Source: Rotaria socialis
Taxonomy: Eukaryota; Rotifera; Eurotatoria; Philodinida; Philodinidae
Direction: 5' to 3'
NCBI GenBank assembly: GCA_905331475.1
Contig: CAJNYU010004398.1
Coordinates: 1 to 64,000, forward strand
DNA length: 64,000 nucleotides
Shown: one piece after another, positions 50,250 through 64,000 of the stretch
How positions within the stretch are numbered: position 1 is the first letter of the stretch
Layout: every line of letters begins with the position of its first letter
Notes under the pieces: model-generated
The model's database searches: none
What the model saw: the letters and a program-made list of their open reading frames with translations, nothing else
Told to the model about the DNA's origin: nothing
Position numbers and translations under genes: made by a program

Positions 50250-52899
50250 ATTAGCCCATTGTATACATTTACTATATAATATATAATAGAAATAGAAATG
50301 TTTCGATTTAACAGTTTTTCTTTTTGTCATATGGAAAATGACTTCGATCTTTACCAATGCCATCATGACTATCACATGGACAAAAATGTAATATTTTACG
50401 ACGTTCACTATGATGAATTAGTGAACGATGAACAATTTGGCGCTATGCAGATTCTTCTGCTTGTTTTTAACTACTTCTTTTTATACAACATGTTGCCACT
50501 GTCCGCGACACTTTGTCTTGGTATAAGCACAGTCTGATTATTCACAATAACATATCACGAGAAATTAAGTTGAAAATAAACTAACTTGATATAAAATTCA
50601 TCAACATAAAATCAACAATAATACAAAACGGAGAAAAATTTTCATCTCTTTCAATCTTGATTTTGCTATACCACTGAAAACTAAACTAAAATTTACGATG
50701 AGTAAACATTTTCAAGGCCATCTAGTTCTATATGAACTTTGAATAAATGTGATGTTACTCAAGTTCGATAATTGTTTGGAGACAGTAAATGAAATTGATT
50801 CAATTCTATAAAAAAAAAAAACAGAAGATCGTTGTCAACATCAATTAATAAACTTTTCTTTTGCGCTGTTATGTTTGAAGACTGAATTTTAAATGAAAAC
50901 AACAGTAATATGCGTTTCGCAATTGATTGGCTTTTGGACTTCAGCTAGTGTTCTACATCGTTGAGACAAAAATGTAATCATTTTTTCGTGAATCAACAAA
51001 AGAAAATTCAATACACATGATTGTACAGTTGCATGGATTAAACCTGAAAGAAGAATCCGTTTATATTTCATTGCATAGACAAAGTAAGTACAACACGATC
51101 CTAAGTGATTTCGGCGGGAAAAAAAATGTTTATTGTAATTTTCTAACTGAATTATATAGCTTTTAATAGAGGTTCAATCTTTCGATATGAATTCTATAGA
51201 AATCTAGAAAATTTCTGATAATGCGAAGTACCAATTTTATTAGTATGCTATATTAGCGGCATAACCAGAGGCGGCACATGAACAATTATCCATTTCATTT
51301 TGAGACTTGCCCATTGTAATTTTACTTTTACAGAATTGTTCATAGGTTCACGAAAAAATAATTGTATCCCGTTGTGCTTTTATGCTTGCACATCTTGCTT
51401 ATGTCTGATAATATTTAGTATGCATAGTCCATTTCAATGTCTTTATTTCCGTTAACCCGATTAGTCTTTTTAGTCAATTTAGTCACTTTATTAAAGGAAC
51501 TAACGAGATAACCGAGGAGATCTAAAAGTAAAACATGATAAATTTTATTTTTCGTGGAATCCTCATCATCAGCCATCAACAAACTAAATTGAGTAATACT
51601 TAATCTCAAGAGTTTGAATTCATTGTGCCCTTACGTACTCATCAAGGCAAACGAAAAAATATAAAAAATAAGTAGTATACTTATCGAAATATACATACTG
51701 AGAAATAAGAGAAAAAAGTCAGTACGGAGAAAGATTGACGCGTTCTGTTTTTAATTCAATCCATTTCTTCGTTGCAACCAAAAGCGAGAGGTTTTAGGTA
51801 TGCGCTTGGATCGGAAAAAAGTACGAAAATTTTCCGACGAGAATACTGATTTCATATTCCAATAATTTCCCGCGTTTTTCTGTGAAAACCGACCCGTACT
51901 TCTCGATCCGTATAATGAAAACGCTGTTGGTATTACGGTAATTACGTTTTGAAAGGAAATACTTTTTGATTAACTACTTGAAAAATAAGAGTTGTAGGCG
52001 CAGTTTTATTGCCAAAACTTAGAAATTCACAATGAAGATAAAAAAATACGTCTTTGATTAATTTATTTTGTCTACGAAACATGTCGACAAACGAACTTTC
52101 GATAAAAAGAGGCCGACGAAATAAATCTATCGAATTTTCTTGTCGACAACGTATCGGTAGACTAAATATCTGTCGCCAAACTCTCATGTCGAAGAATGAT
52201 ATACAATTCATTAGAAGGATTTCATTTCATATTGTTGTGTTTGTTACGTTATCAATACTTTGTTGGACTAACAAAAATGTTTGGCCTATCAATAAGAATC
52301 TTGTTCATTTTGCCCTTTGGCCTAAAAATTCTAGTTACGCCACTGTGCTACATGAACTCCTTACAAAACAAGTATTTTAAAAATACTCATGTATTGTCTA
52401 TGTAAATTAGAAGAGATAATTAGTTTGACTTAATTTAGTTCAAGTGATCGTTTTATGGTTCAAAAACGAAACTAGGAATAGAAATAAGAAATCAAATAAA
52501 AATTTGTTAGATGTTTACGCAATCGATAGACATAAATAATCATGTCCTATTTTATCTATTATTCAAATGTAAATATTCGAAAAGTTCAAACTATTTTAAA
52601 TCATGTACAATGATGACAATAATCGCTATGAAACATGGCCAAGCAATTGTTTACGATTTAACATTTGCTTGATAATTTTAAACGTTTAAATAAAAACAAA
52701 AGAATCACTTTATTTCAAAATGAATATGGTTTACGCATAACTATCGGACGATATTCTTTTCTTCTTTCTCCTCTCTACTTTTCTAAACGAGGCAAATAAA
52801 TAACATTAAAAATAGATAAATCTTCGGATTATTCTTGTCCGTATACTCGTTACGCTTACGTTAACCTGTCAAATCGTATTATAATTCGTCGATGTTAAA
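50250..52899. other. Intergenic, no gene seen
   Basis: 2.65 kb between DXO and KYNU. Open frames at 50298-50537 and 52054-52380 have no recognisable domain. ctagttacgccactg near 52331-52345 looks like the terminal sequence of some hAT-type elements, but no partner end was found. Confidence 0.5.
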
Positions 52900-55052
52900 A
52901 TGCCTCCAACGAAGGATATGGTTATTTTATCTAAGGTAGATTTGATATTAAGTACACAAATGAAGGCGGCCAATTGTAATGGAAAAGATGAAGAATTAAC
53001 TCCACAAAATATTCTTAATGAACTATCGGAAAAATGGAAAATACCTTTAGTGAGCGAGGCATTTGCTCGTAAACTCGATGAAAATGATACATTAAGTTAT
53101 ATACGAGATGAATTTCACTTTCCAAAACTTACCAGTCTACCTAAAGGTACATTTTAGTGTGATAAAGTATGCTTATTTTTAAAGATAAAACTCGTTTTTC
53201 TTTATATGTATCCAGTCGATAAATCATGTATAAATTCTGATAGTAGTTGCATCTATTTATGTGGGCATTCATTAGGTTTACAATCAACCCGAGTACGGCA
53301 AGCAATTGATGTTTGGTTAAACGATTGGGCTGATCTGTAATATGTTCTATTGTTATAAATCTGAGTTTTTATTTTTTAATAAGATTTATTTAGAGGAGTA
53401 CATGGTCATATTCATGGTAGAAATCCATTTGCAGCATGTGATTATCCATGTATACCAACATTACAGAAACTTCTGGGTAAATTAGCACAATCTATTAAAT
53501 ATTATTTTGTTTTTCTAACGAATTTTCTAGGCGCTGAAGACAAAGAAGTAGGCGTGATGAATCAATTGACAAGTAATCTTCATTTTATGATGGTCAGGAA
53601 ATGTTAATAGCATGACAATAGAATATTTATATTTTCTTTTCTTTCATAGATTTCATTTTATCGACCAACAGCTGAACGTTTTAAAATTCTTTATGAAGAA
53701 CGATCATTTCCTAGTGATGAATATGCATTTCAATCACAAATACGATTTCATGGATATACACCAGAAGAAGCAGCAATCATAGTGAAACCGCGAGAAGTAA
53801 AATAAAATTTTGATTTGAAATTTGAAATTACTTTTCATAATCGAATAGAATGAAGATTGTATTAGAACAGAAGATATTCTTGAATTACTTAAACAGCATG
53901 GCCAATCTATTGCTCTTATTCTTCTTAGTGGTATACAATACTATACGGGGCAATTATTTGATATAGAAACAATAACTGAGGCTGCTCAACAACAAGTAAA
54001 ATTGATCACTTTTTATTTATTCTTAAATTTTAACATGATTGTTTTAATTCAGGGTTGTACTGTTGGTTGGGATCTAGCACATGCTATTGGAAATGTTCCA
54101 TTAAAATTGCATGATTGGAAAGTTGATTTTGCTGCTTTTTGTTCATATAAGTATTTAAATTCAGGCGCTGGTTGTATTGGTGGTATCTTTGTTCATTCTA
54201 ATCATTTTGACAAAGACTATCCCCGTTTCGATGGCTGGTGGGGTAATCGAGATGCAACACGATTTCAAATGACCAAAGGTAAAAATGATTAGTTTCATTT
54301 GAAATTATCAATCAGTACAAGTGTTTCTATTTTCTCTTTAACAAAAACAAAAAGAAATCGACCGAGGCGTGGGAGCAGATGGGTTTCGTATTAGTAATCC
54401 GTCTATTCATCAATGTGCAACGCTAGCGGCGAGTCTTCAAGTAAAAGAAAATGATTATTTTTCATCTGTTCAATTTAGTTATCTTTAAACTGAGGCACTA
54501 TTTTCGAGAGAAACCATATTGTGGAAATAACTGAATATAGTACTTGTAGTGTAATATATGTTATAGAAATTTAATTTTCTGTTTATTAATAGATTTTTGG
54601 CGAAGTTGGTATTGAACAATTGAGAAAAAAATCTAAAATACTGACTCAATACTTACAATGTTTGATTGAAAAGGAAATAAACCGTATATATCTATATAGT
54701 TTTGTTTTATTTTATATGTCTATTTTTAACTTTTATTTTCTTTCAGAAGCAACAAGTAAATTTCAAATAAATATTTTAACACCAAAAGATCCTAAACAAC
54801 GAGGTGCACAACTTTCATTGCGTATCGTAGGGGCTGATGCTCGACAAATATTTGATGAACTTGAACGACTCGGTGTTTGCGTAGGCTTTCTTTGTTGTTT
54901 TTTATTTGAAATTGTTCATTAACTTTGTCTTTATTTTATTTTAACAGCTAGACAGCCGAGGCGATATCATTCGTGTTGCACCAGTTCCTCTCTACAATTC
55001 ATTCATAGATGTCTATCGATTTATATCAGTTTTGAAATCAGTCAAGCTTTGA
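52900..55052 (+). CDS. KYNU: Kynureninase
   Basis: Eleven exons (52900-53146, 53216-53336, 53394-53476, 53531-53592, 53650-53796, 53849-53995, 54053-54278, 54355-54440, 54593-54683, 54747-54880, 54948-55052) give 482 aa (human 465). Seen in order: CGHSLGLQ (usually GNSLG), [44 protein letters not shown] with the Asp and His that hold PLP, CSYKYLN with the Schiff-base lysine, RFDGWWGN, and [15 protein letters not shown]. This fold-type I PLP enzyme cleaves kynurenine to anthranilate and 3-hydroxykynurenine to 3-hydroxyanthranilate in tryptophan breakdown toward NAD. The one oddity is His for the usual Asn in GNSLG. The exon 8 acceptor (acaaaaag) is a weak one but is required by the frame. Confidence 0.95.
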
Positions 55053-58000
55053 GCGAAGCAGTCGCTTAGTACATGTCAACTCAAATAAAGAAGGCTTCTG
55101 TGCTTCCATCATTATTTTGTCTAATTTAATAAAAAAAATACTGATAAGCGTACAGAAAACAATATTTTTATATCTATGGTAATTATGATAAGGTTCAAAT
55201 ACGAATCATGCCGTGTAGAAAGTGTTATTAATTATTAGAATTCACATTATTTTGGCATTAACTCACATTCAGTCAGAAGTTTTTATCTAATAATTCGTAA
55301 TACGACAAGAATTTTAGCGAAAACAAAAAAGCTTTTTTTGTTTATTTGACTATTCTTTTAGAAAATAAATGATTTCATATAGTTTTCCACGTTTGTTTAG
55401 AAGTTAGTGATGTGCAGCAGTTTTGACAATAAATTATTACACTCTGATACAATTGATGGTAATCTAACATGATATAATAGATGTACATGTGTTGTGAGTA
55501 GGGAAAAGCTCTTCTATCATAGTGAATTAATAAAATCTCCAGATACATGTGGTTCATATTATCAAGACGATTTCGTCAGAAAAATAAAATAAATATTTGT
55601 ATTCTTGAATTTGAACGAAAGGCTTGTGTTCGTTAGTATGACAATTCTCAAAAATAAAATCACGTGTATCATAAATGTATGTTGCTTATCATTCGGTTAA
55701 TATGAAGAATTACATATAATATTTAAATTTTAAACTCATTATTCTGTATTGAGTTTCACAACATTATTTATATCTGTTATGGATTCTACTGAAGACTGAC
55801 TCAAAAGAAAAAAATTAATTATTTAGTTCCTTACTCAAATTGAATAGTCGCAAGAAGAAAACTCTGCCTTTCCTCTAGAAAGTGCACGGGAAATTATGAG
55901 AAATCGTATTATGTGTAAATATCATGGTTCAAATCATCTGGTATTGTTTGCTTCTATTTTTAATAAAGCTCTTTACTTCTTTTTTTGTCCTGTAATTCCA
56001 TTGATGTGTATTCTTATAGATTGTATCATTGATCTGATGCCTCTATCATTATTACAGGTATTATTTCCATTACTTAGTTTTTGAAGTAAGTAACAGTTAA
56101 TTTTTTCATATTTGTTTATTAATTCATGATTTTATCTGCGTGCGTAAGTTGAAGAATTCTATCCCTATATTTAGCTTTCAGTTTTTTTTTCTATTAAGAC
56201 AGTGTTTTATCTAGGTTTCATTTTTTGGGTGGGCGATTGAAATTTTTGGAGGGGCTACTGGCTAGAAAATTTCTTACCATATAGTAACGGATGGCCCATA
56301 GAGAATGGCGGTCTCATTATTTACTCAATATATTTTTTGGTTTTCATTGATTTGAGCTAACCCTTTTCCCAAAAGATTAAACATTCAATTCTCTACAAAC
56401 TCATGTGTAAAAGATTTTTTAAATCAAAAAACTGCGAACTACTAAAACGAAGAAAAAAGGTCCAAAAATCTTCAACTTTCAAGCACAGAATCCGTTTTTT
56501 TTTTGAAAATTTGCTTTCCATGTGAGGATCTACAAAAAACTGAGTCTACCATGTTAAAGAGTATCAGATTCTGGACAAGATTCATGCCTTCAAAATTTGT
56601 GTTCATCACAAAATGAGTAAAATATTCTGCATCAATTTTTTCGTTTTTCCTAAAAAACCCAACTGTTATTGCATGTTTTTGATGCTTTGCACAAAAACAC
56701 TTGCCATTCACTAAAAACGCGTTACTTTTTGACGATTTTTTTTCTTTGAAAGCCAACATACTCGACTCTACCCCTGTACACTTGTTCGAATGATGTAAAG
56801 TTTCGTTTGCAGTAGACTTTCTTGAAAACCGAAATTAAGGTGTTATGGACTAGTTTTCGGAAAATATCGATTTAATAGGCGAAGACCACTTTTAAAGAAA
56901 TGTTTTTCAAAGATATCGAAAAGAGCGTACTTGAAAATACCAGAAAATGTTTCTTCCGTAATTTAAACCTGCGTGCAAACTGTCGAAACATACTCCAAAT
57001 GGTAATGTATTTAGAGCTTGAAAGTTGAAGATTTTTGAACCTTTTTTCTTCGTTTTAGTACTTAGCCAGTTTTTAGTTTAAAAAATCTTTTACACACGAG
57101 TTTGTAGAGAATTGAAATCTTAATCTTTTGGGAAACGGCTCAGTTCAAATCAATGAAGAGCAAAAAGAGATATTGACTAAATAATGACACTGCCATTCTT
57201 TATGGGCCACACGTCACTTTTATGAAATCAGCTGTATATTTTAGGATGGGCGAATCAAAATTTTGGGTGGGTCCCGCTCACCCTGCCCATACAGTAGATA
57301 AATCACTGTATTAAGGTACATAACATTGGTAGACAATGTAGGAGAAGGAGTTTGTCTTTACTATTATTATTGTCTAGAAACATGAATGAAAACATTCCCA
57401 CTTTGAATCTGAGAACTCTCGTGTAAATTTTTCATTATATCACTCAGAGTTTTTTTGAACATGGACTTTAACTTATTCCTTCTAGTATTATGATGATGTA
57501 TCGATAGTTCAATTTATTTCATCATACATTATTATTGATTAAACATAGTAGCCACTATTGGGCCGGCTAGTTTCCGATTTATATACAGTAGTAATAGTTT
57601 GCGTAAATCAATAGAAAACATATTTGTATCAACATTTTACAAACGCATACATCTAGTTGCATATGAAAATTTATTTGATGATGTTCGAGAATTTCTATCG
57701 ATACAGTGGTTCGTTTCATTTAAATGCCATTTATTTCTCTTTTACAGTACATATCCATCTCGTATTTTCAAATATAGGAGATAGTAAGCTATTCGGAGTT
57801 CATCATATTGAGTTAAATCAATTAGTTTCCTTTAATACTATGAATCATTATAATTTTAACATCGCGCTTTGACTATTTTTTTCGTGTTTTCCTGTAATAC
57901 GTACTTTCAAGTTAGATTCGATTTAGTTCGATGCTTTAAATCCAACTTCTGCAATTATGACATGATCGTAGGTCTATGAGTGTCACAGTTAACAATTCAA

Positions 58001-59851
58001 TATTATAGCAATATGGAACTATTTAGTAAATCATTCAAAGTCATTGTTAAATCTCTTCATCATATTCCATTTGTTTGACTTACATGAATCTTATTTTAAA
58101 TACATTTTTTAATAATCTATTAGCCCTTACATATATATAGAGAGAAAGACATAGTATTGAAGTAATAACAATCATAGCAGCTGTTTAACAGTACTTCTAA
58201 TCATATATAATTCACTCTCTTGAGTGGTTGGTGATAAGAAAATAACGATATGTTTATCTTTGCTCTTACTACTATTCATATAGAAAAAAATAGTAAAATG
58301 TATACCCCTTTCTGTATAATCACCAAAATGAAAACTATTGTTATATTAAAATAGCCGATAAAACAATTAACTTCTGCAATACATAAAGAATATTTGAAAA
58401 AAACGCGTACAAAAAATAAACTTATATGAAGATCGATACACATGTTAGTAACCCAATGATCACTGAATAGTTTTGAACAGTAAAGACCTTTAATTAGATT
58501 ATCTTTTTGCAGTCAAACTTTTCTAAACTAACTTGTGTTTGCTTCTTCTAGCTATTGTTGATTGCCTACTAAATCATATAATTTAGATAAACATCTTTTC
58601 TTTAAACATACTGCTTTGAAGATAAATGCAACAAAATAGGATCAAATACTTGTACACCATACAAAACTTGTCTTATGACAGAAGTATCTGGGATGTGCAT
58701 AAGCTTATCATGATGTCTTCCTATCACATGAGACAACAATACTCATAAACGCAATATATAAAAGGAAAAAGAGAATTTTTCTTCATCAGGAAGATATTAA
58801 GCCTGTAATTTGACAGGAGTTTATCATTGAGTGCCTATCAAATCCTAAAATTTATTTTCTTGAATTAAAAAATTCCATACTCTCGGAGCTATCTTACATT
58901 CAATTCGTTTCTTGTCTATATTTTCTAGTAATATATCACCGAATTGTAGGTTATCGTCACCAATGATAGAAACGTTGGTCACATGGTCATTAAATCTAAC
59001 CAAACGCTGACTATAGCAATGTGAAACTAGTGTATACATTTGAATGCGTCAAGAATTTTTGCAAAGTTTTCTCTTGGCAGCCAACAAGCTTTAGGTATTT
59101 TAAACGGTTAACAAAACCAAATACAAATCTATTGGTAATTGAAATTTATAAGTGAACCATTCGAAATGATATATAGCGCACGCCGCACATATTTCATTTT
59201 ATTAGAATGTAATACTAATTGCAAACCAACATGAAGCAACCATTCATTTTAACAAACAAAACAAAACAAAACAAAAAATGAAAATGAATCTTTACTAAAT
59301 ATGATTCTGTATATTAATGCGCTCTAAGCCATAAGCAGCAATTTTTCTTCTTTGTCATCTTTAGTTAAAATCTTATCAATCGGTTGCATTTTTTTTAAGA
59401 AAAATCTTATGAACAAAATTAAACTTCGGATAATTCTATTTTGTTTGTGATATTTCATTTTTTTCCGTTTTAATCATTATAATCATCACAAACAGTTTTG
59501 TTTTCAAGTAAAAACAACAACGAAATAACAATAGTAAGGAACACGAAAGAGACATAGAAACAAAACATACAAATGGAAAGAAAAAAAAAGTAGATCTTCT
59601 CACCAACAACAAAACTATAAATATGCATACACATACTCACTTATTTCTATCATCTAGAATAAATCTAAATGCCTTTTTTTTCTTTCTCATTTCATGGTTC
59701 TCAAAAGCAAAGAAAATCTATGCTACTCCTGTTGTAATACTACAACAAGGCAACACACATGAAGTATAAATAGGCGATCAGTTTAAGAAGAACAAAACCA
59801 GAACGAATATGACAGTCCAAAAATCGAAGATGTAAGAAAGAAATTTAATTT
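55053..59851. other. 4.8 kb intergenic stretch
   Basis: Besides the hAT-like fold-back element at 56200-57308, no gene is supported. A 64-codon minus-strand frame at 58845-59039 has a fairly protein-like composition but no splice partners or known domain. The last few hundred bases before 59852 are probably the 3' end of SEC61A. Confidence 0.5.
56200..57308. mobile_element. hAT-like fold-back element
   Basis: 1,109 bp with long inverted arms (about 56200-56490 and 57010-57308) that remain clearly similar over nearly 300 bp. Outer ends are cagtgttttatcta and the complement of tagataaatcactg, with one mismatch in 14. Flanks tattaaga (56192-56199) and tattaagg (57309-57316) agree at 7 of 8, the hAT duplication length. 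The middle shows no transposase-like frame; a 95-codon minus-strand frame at 56472-56759 has no recognisable domain. Divergence between arms suggests a moderately old copy. Confidence 0.8.
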
Positions 59852-61769
<1,918 letters not shown>

Positions 61770-63388
61770 TTCTATGATATTGCTCGTCGACTTCTGGTGA
61801 TTTTATGAATATGAGAATGAATTGATGATAGTGATAGGAAACTGCTATAAATCGTCACTGATCGTTGTTTCTAACCCACGTACACAAGCGCACCAATATA
61901 CTTCATCCAATATATACCATGTTTAGGACAACGCAACGTTGCAATCTAAACGGGAAAGTGTAATGGCAGCAGTCAACGTCACAATGCATGGATGTGCTAT
62001 TGATGAAATATAATGCGTTCGACAAATAGATGTCGCACATTTATATAGAAAAAGTATACCACTAATATACGCAGCATTCTTATCGTTGTTCTTGTATAGC
62101 TACATCGTTAAGAAATCTTGACTAGTTAATATAGAAAAAAGAACGCCGATGATTTAACAAAGAATCTGATAATCTGTTATTCAACTTCAACAATAAAAAG
62201 GATATTCCTATGTTAAAACATTCCATTCAATCAAAAAATGTATGGTGAAGATCTCTCCAGTAAAGAAAGTACTTACATCAAACAAAAAATTCTAACATAG
62301 AAACAATTAATAACTGATTTTAATAGAATCCTTCTGAAAAAAAATCTGTTTTGACCAGTTATAAAATTTTCCATTCCAACGAAATTAGAAAAAAATATAT
62401 AGCTAAGAAAATATGATGTTAAATATCAAATAAGAACATACGAATTAATTTTTTTAATGTAAAAGATAAAATAAGAGAAACAACATTATATGAAATTTCA
62501 GTCATTTTATATATTACGAAAAACAAAACAAGAATTATTTCTTTTATTGAACATTAAATACTTCTAGAGATCTCAATTTTTATTATTTTCTAATCTATTC
62601 TAGCTAATGAGTATCAATTGCATAACTCGTTTTTTTAAATATTCACGTTTGTTAGGTAGTGATCAATTGTTGTTTTCCTCATCTACAAATACTCCATTCA
62701 ATGGATATTTATTTATTTTTATACTTATAATTTTTATGGTATTTTTCAATATCATAAATATGAAATCTCTATTGTACATAGCACTAAATCTCATGAAATA
62801 AAAACTTCCTAATAGTATACAATTTATACATTTATATTTTTTGTTTCACGAAAAAAAATCATTCACAAACCAATATTCATCGTGGTATTTTTTATTATTT
62901 AATTCAAAGGGGATTTCCCTGTATACACATACATTTGTAATTTAGAATTGTAAGATAAATCAGCTAATTTCACTTTGTAAGACACTATTATAAAGATCTT
63001 TTTGAATCCGAAAAAAAAGAAACAATGTTTTATTTGAGACCACATCTATAGAAATTCTATGTTAGCATATGAGATCATTCTGTTTTCACCTCAAGGTCTA
63101 CGTTTCTTTTCTGCTAATTTGATTACGTACTTCTCCCATCAGTACACAAAATGATCATCTAAATTGAAACTCATTGCATAATCTTTTACGCGACAATATT
63201 GGCATCTAATTTGGCTTATTCTCACCTTGATATACAATATTCGAATGGAAAGAAACATCATCACGGATCAACTTGATTAGTGTGTTCAATAAATTGCTTA
63301 CCGAACAACAATCGCCTTCCCGGAGAGCAAGAAAAAAAATTCCTAATAATTTTTCCCTTATGTATTTTATCGAAAGAAAAAAACGACG
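61770..63388. other. Intergenic region between divergent SEC61A and homeobox genes
   Basis: 1.6 kb holding the SEC61A promoter and, near its right end, the homeobox promoter. A 64-codon frame at 62607-62801 is hydrophobic and AT-driven and not convincing. Confidence 0.5.
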
Positions 63389-63396
63389 TATAAATA
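63389..63396 (+). promoter_or_regulatory. TATA box of the homeobox gene
   Basis: TATAAATA with a following GG lies 86 bp before the ATG at 63482. With usual spacing the leader would be about 50-60 bases. Regulated developmental genes often have such a box. Confidence 0.5.
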
Positions 63397-63481
63397 GGCT
63401 CGATTAAAACAATTTTCCATTACAGAAGCAGTTAGATCGTTTGTCTATCTTCAAGACAATTCTAAATTGTTACTGTTAACC

Positions 63482-64000
63482 ATGAATGTTTCACCTTTAC
63501 AATTGGATACCAATTGTTTCAATAATACATCTCATTATCATCCCTCTTATTATGGTAACAATATGTCCTCAACTTGGTCGTCATCATCATCTCTACTTTG
63601 TCCATCGGCAACCATGACTTATCAAACATCATCTTTACCATCTGCTCTCCAACCTATCGAAAATTATTGTTCAATTGACACCTATTATCCATCAAGTTCA
63701 GAACCAATAGCATCATCATCCGAAATGTCTGTTTATTCTTCGTCATCACAATTTTCATCGGCACCTATTCTTCCTCCACCTCATCTCTATTCATCAAATG
63801 ATTTTATCGTTCAATCGTCATCTTCATCAACAATGATGTTACCACAAAATCGCGCCAATTATACACGCCACCAACTTGTTATGCTGAATGAAATTTTTAA
63901 AAAACATAAATATCCAAATAGTTTACAGAAAACACTTATCGCGAAATATATTGGTGTATCACGTGATCAAATACGTATATGGTTTCAAAATAAACGTCGA
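63482..64000 (+). CDS. Divergent homeobox transcription factor, 5' part
   Basis: The frame is open for 173 codons from the ATG to the window end, so the gene is cut off here. Residues 1-120 are low-complexity, rich in Ser, Tyr and Pro, typical of a transactivation region. From about residue 122 there is a homeodomain: RANYTRHQLVMLNEIF (helix 1), then SLQKTLIAKYIGV (helix 2), and SRDQIRIWFQNKRR (helix 3). The W48, F49, Q50, N51 and R53 positions are all kept, so DNA binding to TAAT-type sites is expected. Lys at position 52 and the divergent first two helices do not let me assign an ANTP, PRD or other class by eye. No intron interrupts the visible homeodomain. Confidence 0.88.
   Translation, partial: MNVSPLQLDTNCFNNTSHYHPSYYGNNMSSTWSSSSSLLCPSATMTYQTSSLPSALQPIENYCSIDTYYPSSSEPIASSSEMSVYSSSSQFSSAPILPPPHLYSSNDFIVQSSSSSTMMLPQNRANYTRHQLVMLNEIFKKHKYPNSLQKTLIAKYIGVSRDQIRIWFQNKRR

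Noticed and set aside
50298-50537. A 79-codon plus-strand frame after DXO, with many Asp, His and Tyr.
   Set aside because: It overlaps a minus-strand frame and shows no domain. The DXO coding region already ends properly at 50249.
51264-52345. A possible 1.1 kb hAT element from cagaggcgg (left) to cgccactg (right).
   Set aside because: The ends are only loosely similar and the 8-bp flanks do not match. The right end alone may be a solo relic.

Overview
The window is AT-rich animal DNA. Its genes are cut into many short exons by introns that are mostly 50-65 bp with GT..AG ends. Small introns, tight gene spacing, a ciliary gene set and scattered non-autonomous DNA transposons fit a small-genome spiralian invertebrate. 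My best guess is a bdelloid rotifer; this rests on general character and not on a diagnostic marker. Exon models below were built by hand from splice signals and reading phase. In each complete spliced model the exon lengths sum to a multiple of three and end at a stop codon.

Layout. 2534-3319 (-) is a five-exon BNIP3-type mitophagy receptor. It is divergent from 3884-28517 (+), a 48-exon CFAP47 gene (about 3,103 aa) for a giant ciliary central-apparatus protein. One 2.35 kb CFAP47 intron carries two unrelated small secreted cysteine-rich peptide genes in head-to-head orientation (9201-9494 on -, 10489-10731 on +). The + one has the cysteine spacing of an antistasin domain. Next come three tandem genes that share the N-terminal RIIa-like module of adenylate kinase 5, with identical intron positions: a 76-aa module-only gene (28706-29052), a 460-aa protein with two degenerate kinase domains (29320-31951), and a full AK5 with two intact kinase domains (32460-35740). 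After a 4.6 kb gene-poor stretch rich in inverted repeats there is an intronless type II membrane glycosyltransferase-like gene (40368-41354). Then follow NPRL3 (42615-47184, GATOR1 complex), a DXO/Rai1 decapping nuclease (48138-50249), kynureninase (52900-55052), SEC61A on the minus strand (59852-61769), and the 5' part of a homeobox gene running off the window end (63482-64000).

Mobile DNA. I find four to five short non-autonomous inverted-repeat elements and no element with a recognisable transposase or reverse transcriptase. Two have near-perfect 8-bp target duplications typical of hAT elements (45092-45626 inside an NPRL3 intron, 56200-57308 between KYNU and SEC61A). Two smaller ones sit inside CFAP47 introns (13721-13944 and 18121-18344).

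The genes do not form one pathway. The CFAP47 plus AK5-family cluster (3.9-35.7 kb) is plausibly ciliary. The rest are housekeeping genes for nutrient sensing, RNA quality control, tryptophan catabolism and protein translocation. The points most worth a second look are the nested peptide pair, the AK5 triplication with a pseudoenzyme, the intronless glycosyltransferase, and the divergent homeobox gene.
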